A stretch of 21,314 nt of DNA from Auxenochlorella pyrenoidosa (lineage: Eukaryota; Chlorophyta; Trebouxiophyceae; Chlorellales; Chlorellaceae), in contig KQ481983.1 in the NCBI GenBank assembly GCA_001430745.1, forward strand, positions 2,173,133 through 2,194,446, in the 5' to 3' direction. The notes beneath the pieces were generated by a model. The model had not been told where the DNA came from. It saw only the letters and a program-made list of their open reading frames with translations, and did no database searches. Positions 1 to 11,300 of the stretch are shown in pieces. Both the position numbers and the translations under genes were made by a program. How positions within the stretch are numbered: position 1 is the first letter of the stretch; every line of letters begins with the position of its first letter.

Positions 1-3000
1 TGGATACGATGGAGAGAGGGCCACTACATCACAGGGCACAAGGCACGCATCCTACGGCAGCTCTGGCACCAGCAGGGGTGCACGACCCGAGCGGCGAGCT
101 GCGCTGCGCCCCACCATGTAGGCCCAATACAGGTGGGAGATGAAGCGGACTGCACAGGGAGTGGGGGGCAGGCATGGCTGGGGTTGGCACACACCAAGCA
201 CGCACACAAGACATGCGCTCTGCTTGCAGCGGCGGCCGCCTCGGTGGCCCGCCCCTTGCTCACTCCAGCGCAGCACCGCGGGTATTGTGGAGGTGTTGAC
301 GTAGAAGCCGCCAAAAAGCATGAGTACGATGGTGATTGTGGGCGCCAGCGCCAGTGCCAGCTTCTCGTTGGGCGCCACTGCGGGTTCAGAGGCAAACAGT
401 GAGCAGAGGAGGCAGGTCGGTGTGGGCGGGTGGATGGGTGGGCGGGGGACGCTGCAACGGAAGCGGTGGCGGGCAGGATGCGTGCCAAGGTACACATGCA
501 CACCAGCTGTGCCCTGGCCCTGTCCTGCTTGCGGAGAGACCCTGCTGCCCCGGTCTGCAGCTCTACCTGCCGAGATGGCCACGCCAAGGCCCTGGCCCGC
601 CAGGCCTGCGGGGCAGGGCAAGCACGCATGCAGTACAGGCGTTCAGGCACTTGGAGCGAGCTATGCTGACGCCACAGTGGCGGCAGAGGCAGATACGGCA
701 ATGGCTGCAAAGGCAGCAGAATCCATGGCAGGGGCGGCAGCAGAGGCAGCGGGCGTTGGAGCGGGCCCCCCTGCCCCCCGCTCCAGCCGCGCGCACCCTC
801 GCAGATGACGAGGCAGCAGAAGATGAAGAAGGCGCCAGCGCTGGGGTTGAGCCCCACAATCCAGTAGAGGATCGTCCCGAACAGCAGGCCCTGGCCGACC
901 TGCGGGCAGGGGAGGGGCGTGCAGGGGGGGAGGGTTGGCTGGGAGAGCCGCGCTGCCCACAGGGGCGTGCGCCGGCGGGTCCACAGCCGCCATCCGGGCC
1001 GCAGGCATGCCCGCACACCTGCGCGGTTCCCCACCCGCCCGCCCGCCTGCCCGGCTGGCGGCCCACCCTCAGCGGCATGTCGCAGATGAAGCGGGCCACG
1101 TAGTAGGGCAGCACGCGGTACGACTTGCTGGCGCGCTCCCGGTTGATGATGCTGGGGGGTTGGGGTGTGTGGGGGAGTGCAGCAGCGGCAGAGGCGGCGG
1201 GTGAGGGTCTGGCGGTGAGTAGGTGGGGGAGTAGACGTATTCTGGCAGGGAGTGAGGCTGCCTGCGCACGTGCAGCGAGGGCTCCTGCAGGCAGCGCTCT
1301 ACGCCTGCCTGCCCGCAGTCCGGCAGACGCTGCCGGCCCCCTGCCCCGCCAGTGCGCGCCGGCGCCGCCCTCACCCCAGCTCCATGGAGAAGGTGGTGAG
1401 GGCACTCATCATGGAGCCCATCGCGCTGCGTGCAGGGGGGGGGGGGGCAGGGCTTTGGCATGAGGTGCAGACAGGCGACCCTCACGGAGAGACAGGCGGT
1501 TGGGCGCAGGCAGGGCGCCCAGGGTACCCATCCCATGTGCTGGAAGCTGCCACAGGGCATGCAGAGCAGGGCTCACGTGAAGATGTTGACGAAGAAGAGG
1601 ATCTGTTGGGGAGGCAGGGGGAGGGAGGGGAGCAGGCGGGCGGTCGGGGCAGGAGGGCAATCGATGCACAGTCATGCTGAGCTGCAGTGCCCAGCTGACC
1701 CCAGCAGCCAACCGCTCAGCCCGACCCTGCCATACTCACCCCAATCTCATCCTGCGTGGTAGGCAGAGGGGTGGGAGACAGCGGGAATGTCCTGAGCGCA
1801 AAGGCTAACGGGGCTCAGGTAGCCAATTGGGCGCAGCAGGCAGATGCCAGGAGCAAGAGGGGTGCAGGGGCTGGCTGCCGCAAGCGGCGGACGTGCATCA
1901 CCTGGATGCCCGCCGCCGTCTTGCTCATGCCAGAGTACAGCCAGGCCAGCACCAGGCCTATCACAATGGTCTGCGCCAGGGTCACGATCTGCTAGCAGGC
2001 ACAAAGGGAGGAGGCTTGGGCCCAGAGGCTTCCACAGGAGGCGGAGGGTGGGCCTTTTGGGCTGGCAAACACAATCGATGCATGTCCGTCTCTAAAAGCC
2101 CGGAACTCCTCTCCCCCACACAGCCGCCCACCTGCACAATGCGGTTGCGGCTGGCCTGGCGCCACGCGCGGCCCAACAGCAGCGCAAACTCGCGCCCCAC
2201 GTTGTTGGCAAACTGCTGCTCGCGGTCCACGCTCAGCATGTCCTGGCGGGACGCCTCGCCCACCGCCACCTTGCCCTGCAGGGCGGCAGACAGGGGCCAA
2301 GGCAGGGGGTCAGAGGTGGGGCTTCGCGGCCATGCGGCTTTCGCGTGCTGCGGGCGCATCTTTAGCAAAAGTTGCCGCCCACGCCCCGCAGCGACCTGCT
2401 GGGAGGGAAATGACGGCGCAACGCCGCGGTGCAGCCCTTCAAGCTGCTACTGTCGCGAGTCGCGTGGCTCACCCGGGCGGGCGCCCCCCGCTCCTCAAAC
2501 AGCTGGGCCAGCAGGGCGATGCGGCGCCGCGTGGCGGCCTCGTCCCCCGCCGAGCGGAAGGACATGCTGGTCACGTCCATGAAGTAGTCGGCCGGGTTGA
2601 ACTGCGGGGGGGGGGGCAGGGCTTGGGAAGGCTGGGTGCGTGGGCCGGCACATGCGCAGGCCAGGATGCGCTACGTCTGTGGCATGCTTGGTGTCGGCTG
2701 CAAAGAGTGTGAGGTGCAGGGCAATGCTGGCGGCGAGCGCAGCCAAGCACAGAGAACCCAGTTGACGAGGCACCTAAGGGACGCTGCGCAAGCAAGGGGC
2801 GCAGCGCAACCCCACTGCTGCCGGCCCCCTTGCCTGCTCGGGGCAGCGGAAGCCGACAGAGGCAAAGTAGTCGACGGCGGCCGAGGCCTTGCCAAAGTAC
2901 ATGACGTGACCTTCGGACAGCAGCAGCAGCTCATCAAACATCTGTGTATGGGGTGGGTTGGGTGGGGGTGAGGGTGGGGGGCACAGAGACCGCGGCTCAT

Positions 3001-5772
3001 GGCGGCTGGGTCTGGGCTTGGGTACGCTGCAGAACTGCGCAGGGTTGCCTGTGGCAGCATAGGCTAGCAGCAACACAGGGGCATGTGCTGCTATGGGGCA
3101 CCCGTACGAGCTCTCCGCAGGCGTCACCTGGAAGATGCTGGAGCGGGGCTGCGCCATCGCGGGTTTCAAGGGGAGGTGCACACACAGCGGGCAAGGTGGG
3201 TTCAGCGGTGGAGCGAGGAGAGCACTGCATGCAGCAGCCCAGGCATGCAGCCACAGCACCTGCTGCAGGACGCAAAACAATGAAGGGCTTCCAAGGCTGG
3301 CAGGGCGTCGCAAGGCCTCGCATTACCTGGTGGATGGTGCAGACCTGCAGGGCGGGGGCAGGCAAGGAAGGTGTCAGGCCGGACCGTGGCAAATGCGGCC
3401 GACTTCCTGCACAGCCAAGCAAACATCGTGCTGTCCCCCCCCCCCCCCCCCTCCCATGTGCGGTGCCGCCGTCGCCCCAGCGCACCACAGTGCGCCCCGC
3501 GCCCGCCAGCGTCCACAGCGCCTCCATCACGTTCTGGGCCTGGAAGGCGTCCAGCCCTGCGCAGGGGGGCCGTGCAGCAGCACACCGAGGTGCTTGTCAG
3601 AAAGACAGCAGGAGTAGGAAGGTGCGTACCAGCCGCCCCAAGGGTGCCGCACAGGCGCAGGGGGGCAGGGCCGTCGTGCCTGCCCTGTGTCGGCCGTCCC
3701 CCAACCTGAGGTCGGCTCATCCACAAAGATCAGGCTCGGGTTGCTCAGCAGTTCTACACCAATGTTGCAGCGCCTGCGCAGAGGGATGGGGGCATGGAGC
3801 AGGGGGTTTGCGTCCGCACCGGCATGCGCACGCCCGGGTGCAGCGAGGCAGCAGCGCTCTCCCAGTCGCGCCGTGGCGCGACATGCGCAGCTGGGCCGCC
3901 AATTATATGAGAAGCAAGCCAGCAGGACTTAGAGGCAGGGCCAGACGCTGAGGCAGCAGTGCAGCAGCCCAGCACCGCTCACTTGCGCTCGCCGCCCGAC
4001 ACTCCGCGCACAAAAGCGTTGCCCACAAACGTGTCTGCCGCCTTGCCCAGCGCCAGCTCGTTGATCACGTCCTCCACCAGCTGCTCAAGGGACGACAAGA
4101 GGGTTTGGGGGCAGCAGAAGAGGGAGGTGAAGCAGAGGCAGTGGTTGCTCGAGCACCAGGAGGCGTAGCCGTTTGCTCATGCCCACTTTGGCACGAGCCC
4201 AGCCACAATAAGCCGGCCAACACAGCCCGCTCATGTGCCGTTCCCCTGCGCTGTTCCCCCTCTGCGGCCGCGGGCCCTGCCACATCTGAGGCTCCTCCCC
4301 CACGCTTGCCTGCATGCGCGTGTCCTGGCTGATGGCGGCGGGCAGCCGGACGTTGGCGGCAAAGCGGAACGTCTCCCGCACAGTCAGGTTGCCAAACAGC
4401 ACGTCGTCCTGCTCCGGCCCATCATGATGGCAACGCAGGGGAACCCTGGGTTAGTTCTGACCTCCACAGGTTGACGGTCTGGCCCCCTGGCCATGCTGTT
4501 CATCCGCACCTACCACCTGCCAGGTGCACGCCCGCCACAGAGGGCACACGGCTGGGCGTGCCGTCAGGCCCCGCTGGCAACGCATGCATTTGGGGCTGCC
4601 GGCGCCACACACTGCAAACGCAAAGGCGCACCTGCCCCGCCTTCCGCCCTTGCCTAGCACCCCCCGCTGCCCCTGGGCTGGGCGCACCTGCAGCACGTAG
4701 CAGGTGATGCTCCTGAACCCCCTGCCCCGGGGCGCGCCGTTCACCAGCACCTGCCCCTGCAGCGCGCCGCCCTTGGGCAGCCGCCCCGCCAGCGCGTTGA
4801 TCAGACTTGTCTTTCCACTGCCTGCAGGGCGAGCATTGTGCGGGCGTGCGTCGCATGGTCTTGTGGAGCCTTCGAGCAGAGCCGACGCCAGGTAGTTGCC
4901 AGGGGCGTTGGCATGGGCACCCAGGCGGCAGAACCAAAGTTGCATCACCAAGTCGCAGGTCTCTGCCATGTTCCACATGCCGGCAATTGCAGCAGCAGCC
5001 ACCTTCCGCCAGGCCCCACCTGTGGGCCCCATTACCGCCAGCAGGTGGCCCGGCAGCACGTGGCCGCTCACGCCCTGCAGGATGGCCTTCTGCACGCGCC
5101 TGCGGCGGCGCCCCACCGGCACTGAGTAGGTGAGGCCTTCCCACTGCAGCGTGACGTGAATTATCTGCAGGAAACACAGGGGTGCACAGAGCACGGGCTT
5201 GCTTGTTTGGGTTTTAAGTCTGTCTAAAGTCTGTCTAACCGCAACGGAACTTGCAACACAGACGGGAAAAAGTGCGGCGTGCTCAGAACATAAAGGGTGT
5301 GCATGATGAAAAGGGGATTACAGCGCGCAGCAGAGCACTGGGGAGCGAGTACGCAGATTCCGCACCAAGTACCTTTTTGAGGCGCGCAAAGGACACGGCG
5401 CCGTCCAGGACCGGCCTGCTGACGCTGTCCAGCATGCTGTTGGCACGACGAGTGGTCTTGCCCTCCCTGGTAACACAGTAGGGCGAGACCCAGTGGGGAC
5501 AGCAGAAAGAAAGCAGGCGAGAGCTCGGCAGGCGAAAGCTCGGCAACCGGGCGGCAGTGCAGGCGGAAGGCCGTGTGCCGCTGCCACTGCGCCACTGCTG
5601 GCAATTCTTCGACCCCCAGCGCTGCGGCTCACCCCGACTCCTTCCAGTGCAGCTGGCGCTGGAAGTCAGCAGCCTCAGCCAGCAGCTCTGCCGCCACGTC
5701 CTTGTTCTTCTCCAGCCCACTGCCTTCCGTCCCTTGCTCCACATCTCCGCGCTGCTCTCCATTCTCCGTCAT
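1..5772 (-). CDS. ABCG (WBC) family half-size ABC transporter, partial at 3' end
   Basis: ATP-driven membrane transporter with an N-terminal nucleotide-binding domain followed by membrane segments; substrate unknown. Exons: 5772-5633, 5466-5373, 5164-5020, 4821-4688, 4408-4310, 4080-3983, 3773-3706, 3556-3486, 3344-3327, 3148-3128, 2941-2834, 2601-2473, 2275-2132, 1988-1902, 1751-1740, 1602-1577, 1425-1375, 1151-1067, 899-797, 605-567, 377-264, 149-115. Together they give 607 residues in an unbroken frame. Walker A GPTGSGKTS at 124-132 is assembled across an intron. The Q-loop is Q171, the signature VSGGE is at 231-235, Walker B plus D-loop (LIFVDEPTSGLD) is at 251-262, and the H-loop histidine is at 288 in VCTIHQ. 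Hydrophobic segments begin in exon 14 and end at LYWAYM in exon 22. The ATG at 5772 is the first in frame; a TAG lies in frame at 5817-5815. The last visible donor is at 114, and family members continue about 50-100 residues further, so the end lies left of the window. Two introns use GC donors. Confidence 0.93.
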
Positions 5773-6375
5773 GTTGTTGGACCTCTCTGGCGACAATGCA
5801 AGCGCTGTCGTCACCTAGACAGGGAGAGCAGTTCTCGACAAGTGCAGGCCAGCGTCCGCGGGTTCTCTGCGGTGTGCAGAAGTGCCCAAGAGGTTTACAG
5901 GAATGAAGCCGACAGCCGGTGAAGTTAAAATAAACTGCAGGTGTGTCTGCTCAGCCCTAGTGCCACTTCCAAGAGGTCCTCTGAGCAAGCCGCCGATTTG
6001 ATTGGGGAATCTGCTCTGCTTGCCTTGCATGTGTATGCAGGGTGGGTTCCGGGCTTGGGGATCCGAGCCGCCACATGCAGGCCCAGGCCCGCCCGCGTTC
6101 CCGCTGGCGTTCCCGCAATGGCGCGCCAGCGCTGCCAACCAGCGGGTAGACATTTTATTGACATGAAGCTTAGTTTGCAAGCTTATAACATACAGAACAG
6201 ATGCCGCAACAGGTAAAACGAGATTGTACAGAATGTACGCTGCATTGCTGCAGACATTGTTGCTGCCAAGTTTGCTGCATGGCGTTGGCGTCATGCATGG
6301 GCCAGTGATCGATCATGAGCCGTTGGGGCAGGGTGCGCTGCTCCTGGGACGGCCACTGTACTGCCTTGGCGACTG
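5773..6375. other. Intergenic: AP2 gene 3' UTR and ABCG promoter/5' UTR
   Basis: About 600 bp between the stop codon of the AP2 gene and the start codon of the ABCG gene, both on the minus strand. I see no convincing coding exon here. It must hold the AP2 3' untranslated region, a transcription end, and the ABCG promoter and leader. A moderately AT-rich patch lies around 6150-6250. Open frames crossing it have alternative starts and no recognisable protein. Confidence 0.6.
5895..5899 (-). terminator. Candidate TGTAA polyadenylation signal of the AP2 gene
   Basis: TTACA on the plus strand reads TGTAA on the minus strand, the usual poly(A) signal of chlorophyte algae. It is the only such motif I found between the AP2 stop and the ABCG start, about 480 nt after the stop. 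A five-base motif occurs often by chance, so this is tentative. Confidence 0.3.
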
Positions 6376-7794
6376 TCAGTCGAAGGGGGAGAAGGGCGAG
6401 AGCGCAGGCTGCCCAGCATGGCGTGGCGTGACGGACGCTCGTCTGGGCAGGGGCAGCGGAGCGGGGGGCGCCATGCTGTCTGCCTGCTGGGCTTCTGCAG
6501 GCTGGCAGGCATGCGCTGCGGCACCTGCGGCAAAGGGGGACAGCTGTCCATACACTTCCGGTTGGGCAGGCGCCACCTCCGCGGCTGGCTCTGGCAGCAA
6601 GCCCTGCTTCACCGCCTGCTGCACCTGGTCGGGGTCTGAGCACAGGAGAGAAGAAAGGAGGGTCAGAAGGGGAGGATCCCAGCAATGGTCAATTCCGCGG
6701 CAAGGAGGGGAATAGGCGCACAGGGACACGGAGAACTGGCAACAACGCCCGGCTGCAGTGTTCTTCCCCCGCCACCAGCTGCCAGCGCACTCCCCCTGCC
6801 TTCCCCAGGGACAACCCATCCCACCCTCCCCAGCGCTACCATAACCCACCCAGCAAGTAGACGTAGCCTGCCAGTGGGAAGTTGAGCTGGGGCGCAGCGG
6901 CCAGGCCATCGCGGGCCAGCAGCGCACGGTCCACAGCGCGCGCCGCCTCCTCCTCGCTGCCAAACAGCCCCAGGCTGGCCTGCCCGCTGACCGCCTCGCT
7001 CAGCAGCAGTTCCCAGGGCTGCAGGGCGGGGACCAGGGTGGGAGAGCGGCCCAGCCTCTTGGCCTGCTCCCGCAGGGCTGGTGCCAGGGTCTCAATCTGC
7101 GGCCGGGCAGGGTGAGACGAGGACAAGGTGGTGGACAGGGCGGCTTTCCAGGCGCTCAGGTGCAGACGCCAAGGTGGCCAAGGTGGGGCAGGGCGGCATT
7201 GCAGGCGGCTCAATAACAGAGCAGGAGGGTTGGCCCGCTGTTGCAGAGCGCGCGAGCAGGCGCACCGCCACAGGCGTTGCCGCCAGCTCAGCCGCGTACT
7301 GCTGGGCCGGGAAGTTGGTGCAGGCAGCGGCCCCTCGCAGCGCTATGGAGGCCAGGTCGTAGGCGCGGGCAGCCAGCTCCTCGCTGTGGTAGCACCCCAG
7401 GAAGATCTGCAGGGGCAGGGGGGGCAGCAGGTACGGGGGCAAGCGAATGAATAGGAGGGCACTGCAGGAGGAGGTGGTCGTAGCGTGCGGTGAAGGAGAT
7501 GACGTCGAGAATCCAACGCCTCACCTGCTTGCGCTGCGCCCACACATGGGCCTCGTAGGCAACCTTATGCCCAGAGACTCCACGAAAGCCCCTGCCGCGG
7601 GGGCCATGACGCAGTCGCGGCACTGGCGACGGCGAGCGCTGCAAGCGCGGGATGGCGCCTGCCGCCCCGCCTGCATAGGGCACTTGACAGCCCGGCCGCC
7701 CCTGCTCCTGCACCGCTTGCTCAGTTTGGCGATCGCGTGACTGCTCTCCATACCAAGCAGCCAACTGGAACGGGCCCTCATGCGCCCGTTGCAT
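6376..7794 (-). CDS. AP2 domain-containing protein (putative transcription factor)
   Basis: Probable nuclear DNA-binding regulator. Exons: 7794-7525, 7406-7266, 7096-6850, 6635-6376, giving 305 residues plus stop; all three introns are GT-AG and keep frame. The first AP2 domain covers about residues 69-123 and spans intron 1. It begins FRGVSGHKVAYEAHVW, has the LGCYHSEELAARAYDLA helix region, and ends TNFP. A second, degenerate AP2-like repeat is at about 159-211 (LGLFGSEEEAARAVDRAL, ending LNFP); it keeps the tryptophan and helix region but lacks a clear YRG start. The N-terminal 68 residues are Arg/Gln/Pro rich. The C-terminal tail (about residues 220-305) is Ala/Pro/Gln rich and unstructured looking. 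ATG 7794 was chosen because the longer frame upstream has only a GTG. Target genes cannot be told from the sequence. The two-repeat layout recalls the AP2 subfamily rather than single-domain ERFs. Confidence 0.85.
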
Positions 7795-8151
7795 CCTGCC
7801 TCGTGCAGAGCCTGGCGCTGCCAACGATCGTATGTGTGCAGAGCAAAGGTGTAAACAAATTTTGAAATCGATCCAAACGGAAGGTATATGGAGCAGCCGA
7901 AATAAACCGCAAAGCCTGCAGAGCCACTTCAGCCGTGCAGCGTGCACAGCGCCGCTGCCGCTGCACCTGCCGGGCCAGTAAAACTATCAGATCTCTGTTT
8001 GGATCATGCTAAGAATTGAACATTATGCACAAGCAATCCACCTTATTGCAAACCAGCATTGGCTCCTACCCCTCCTAAACTGGGCAGGGATCTGGACGAG
8101 GTGTACACAATGTACAAATGGGCATTCGCTGGGTTGGCACCGCACGCACAC

Positions 8152-8156
8152 TTACA
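8152..8156 (-). terminator. Candidate TGTAA polyadenylation signal of the P5CDH gene
   Basis: TTACA on the plus strand is TGTAA on the transcript strand, about 195 nt after the stop codon ending at 8349. It is the first such motif downstream of the stop, in an AT-richer stretch, as expected for a green-algal 3' UTR end. Confidence 0.45.
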
Positions 8157-8241
8157 TGCTGGCAAGACATGAGGCATACAAAGTGCATCAGCATAAGACA
8201 CGCAAATGGAGCATCTTAGATGCATACATGAGGCGAAGCAG

Positions 8242-8273
8242 TACATAGGGGCTGGCATACATAGGGGCTACAT
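8242..8273. repeat. Short 16-bp tandem duplication
   Basis: Two adjacent 16-bp units, both starting TACATAGGGGCT and differing only in the last four bases. They lie in the 3' flank of the P5CDH gene. Probably replication slippage; no function is suggested. Confidence 0.6.
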
Positions 8274-8348
8274 CCAAGCTGGCAGTTGAGATGCACTGTG
8301 ACATGATGAAGCAGCAACGGGTCCTGTCGATCAAGAATGCACCCTAAG

Positions 8349-11300
8349 TCAGCTCTGCGTCAGCGTCAGATCGTTCGGCACAGGCCCAAAGTCTTCGATG
8401 ATCTCCCTGCAGCAGGCCAGGAGAGGGCGCCGTGAGTTGCTTGGCAGCAACACGGCATGCCGTCCTGCTGCTGACCCCTCGCACTGAACGCAAAACTATG
8501 TGCATGGCTGCTGTCGCGCAGGGCTCCCTGCCTCGCCTGTGGGTGGACCACACCAGGCGGATGGCTTCCGGCGTGCCGATGCCGGCAGCACGGGGATCCC
8601 CCGCCGGCCCAAACCAGTGGTTCTGTGGAGCGCCTGCAGTCACGCATGAAGAAGTTGCCAGGGTTCCCGGCCTGGGACCGTCTGCTACAAGCTCCAAGGA
8701 GAGCATGCCTGTCTGATAAACCCAAAAAATAGGAAGAAGGGGCCAGTATGCATGTCCATATGCAAGTAAGTAGCATGCATGCAGCCCACCTGTGGTGCGG
8801 GCTCGGAGGCCGGCATAGGTGGTGCCATTCACTGTGGCCCCCAGCACGTGCTGGGTGAAGCGGATGTCGTTGGACACCACTGAGGCAAGGAAAGTGATGG
8901 AGAAGTGGGCCAGCCCTGCTGAATGGCACGCTGCATGCGCGCAGCCCACCAGAGGCTTTGTGGGAAAGGCTGCGCAGGGCCTCTGCCTCTCAAAGCAGGG
9001 CACACAGGGCGGCAGCCAGTGGAGTGCAGGCAAACCTGCTGCCGTGAGGTGTGCCTCCATTCTCTCGCAGGCCTCCAGCACCAGCGGCAGCTCGGCGTCG
9101 CCGTACCGGGTGACCACCTGCAGGGTGGCAGGCGGGCGGCTGGCACCAGGTGACTCCTCAGGGGCACAAGCGCATCTTGGTGCAACACCCAATTGACAGG
9201 CAAAGCATTGCGTACAGCATGACGGTGCGGCATGACTCATGGCGGCTGCGCAGCAGGTGTGGCCACACAGCAGGCGCGGCCGCCCGGCCCCGCATCTTAC
9301 CTGGAAGGGGCCAAACAGCTCTGTGGTCACCACTTCAAAGTGCTCCTCCTTCAGCATCTCCCTGCGGTCAGGGGGTGGCACACGGCGCCGCAGGCGTCTT
9401 GTAGGGCTGCGCGTCTTGCACACCAGGCGGCACGGTGATGCAGCCCGACAGATGAGCAGGCTGCTGGGATGCCCGCGAGAAAGCCTCACCTGAGGGGCAC
9501 AAACACGGCGGTGGCCTGCATGGCGCCATACTGCTTTGGGATGCGGTGCCCCTGCAGCTCCTCCCCGCCAAACAGCAGGCGGGTGCCTGCAGGACTACAC
9601 CAGGACTCCTTAAAACGGCAGGCTGTACCAAGCAGTCCGATGATGTGCATTGTCCTCCAGCCCAAGCCATGCCTTGGTGCTCCGTGCAAGTGCGCCCAAG
9701 CCGAACATCCACCCGCATTCACGGCTCGAGTGTATGCCAGCCCGCATCAAGCTGGCCCGCACGCCCAGCCAAGCGGCACCTGGGATGCTCAGCAGGCGGT
9801 CCTTGTGTGCAATCATCTGCTCCGTGGTCCAGGTCAGCACGGGGCCCAGGGTCAGGTTGTCCAGGCTGCGGGTGGAGGCCCGCTGTGCCAGCGTATCCTC
9901 CAGCCCTGCAGCCCGGTCGGCAGGTCGTTCCGACGAGGAAGCACTTTGTCACAGCATCCATCAGCATGCTCCCTGTGGCAGCAGCAACCACCCGTTTGGT
10001 AGTGCGCAGCGGCGGAGCAGCAGTGCAAACGTGCACGGGGCAGTGTCAGAAGCGCCGCAGGCCGCCATCAAGCCTTGCCACGGCACTCACCCGCCTCTGC
10101 CCAGGCGTTGTGCATGAACAGGATGGACTGCGCGGAGCACTTCTGCCCGCTGCAGGCGTAGGCATCCTGGTCGCACTGCAGCAGCAGAGGACAGCAGGGG
10201 CGGGTGTGTTGAGCGCAGCCGCAAAGTTGCACAGACACCACCTGCTGGCCGGCTAGTGCACACGCCCTGGCTGATCCCCAGGCCTTGCCGACCTGCCAGG
10301 CCACATAGTCAAAGTCCTGGACATCCGGGCCCAGTACCTTCCAGTCAAAGCCAGCATCCTCCAGGAAGACCTGCCGGGAGGCGGGGCAGCGAAGGCGCCG
10401 GGAGATGGGCAGGCACGCCCGGCACAGCAGAGCAGCATATGCTGCCCAAGCTGCCCTGCAGACGCCCTCACTGCGGGCTCCGCCCTGCAAGCCCTGCCTC
10501 CAGCCGTTGCCCCCTCCTCCAGCCAGTCAGTCACAACTTGCCCTGCCGTGCAGGCTCTCAGCCAGCCTCTCCGCCACACGCTTGCTCCCCGTGAACAGTG
10601 TGCTGCGGCACTTGGCTGCATGCCGCAAAGAAAGACCGCGTGGTTTTGCACAGTGTGTGGCTGTGGCACACGCCCGCACCCGTCCTGCGCCTCACTGGCA
10701 TTGCGACCGGGCGGCTGCAGACGGTGCAAAAGGGGCTCCCGGGCTTGTCCCTCACGCCGGGCACCCACACCTCGCCTCACCCTCCTTGATGATCTGGCTG
10801 ATGATGTGCCCCCGCCCGCAGCAGATGTCCACCTCGGCGGGCGCCATGCCGCAGTGGTGCAGCAGCCGCACAAACTCCTCCAGCACCAGGCCCACCCTGC
10901 AGGGGGGCGGGCGCGCGCGCACGGCAGCAGTTCTGCAGGGGCGCGCGCGCACGGCAGCAGTTCTGCAGGGGCGCAGGCGCACAACGGCAGCTCTGCAGTG
11001 GCGCGGGCGGAGGACAACAATGCTGCGGGGGCGCGGGCGCACAATGGCAGCGCTGCGGCTGTGTGGACGAGGGGCAGACAGAGGCCTTGGATGGGGCTGT
11101 GCTGTGCGATTTAGAGTCCGACAGGGACACTGCTTGCATTGCTCATGAGCTGCCACTGCCTCCCCCCCTTGCCGGTAGTCTGAGTGCACCAGGGGCTTGT
11201 TGCCCATGTACAGGGCGCCCATCATCTGCGGCAGCACAGGGGCCGGCTCGTCAGGACCCTGTCGGCAATGCTGGCACGCCATGCGTTCGCCGCCTCGGTT

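Larger units (their letters stand above)
7795..8348. other. Intergenic: P5CDH 3' UTR and AP2 gene promoter
   Basis: About 550 bp between two minus-strand genes, clearly less GC-rich than the coding regions (for example 7850-7880 and 7980-8060). No coding exon is supported. It holds a candidate poly(A) signal at 8152-8156 and a short tandem duplication at 8242-8273. The AP2 promoter should lie in the lower-coordinate half. Confidence 0.6.

Noticed and set aside
52..114. ABCG C-terminus ending by read-through at a TAG near position 54
   Set aside because: The frame past 115 encodes an Arg/Ala-rich tail unlike the family and begins with a good GT donor; family members continue well beyond LYWAYM, so an intron to an exon outside the window is more likely.
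8344..9489. 381-codon minus-strand frame over the P5CDH 3' part
   Set aside because: It contains some true exon segments but runs through introns between them; the spliced model explains all family motifs in order, whereas the long frame does not.
10911..11058. CRISPR-like array
   Set aside because: Units are directly adjacent with no spacers, and the setting is a eukaryotic intron; it is a minisatellite.
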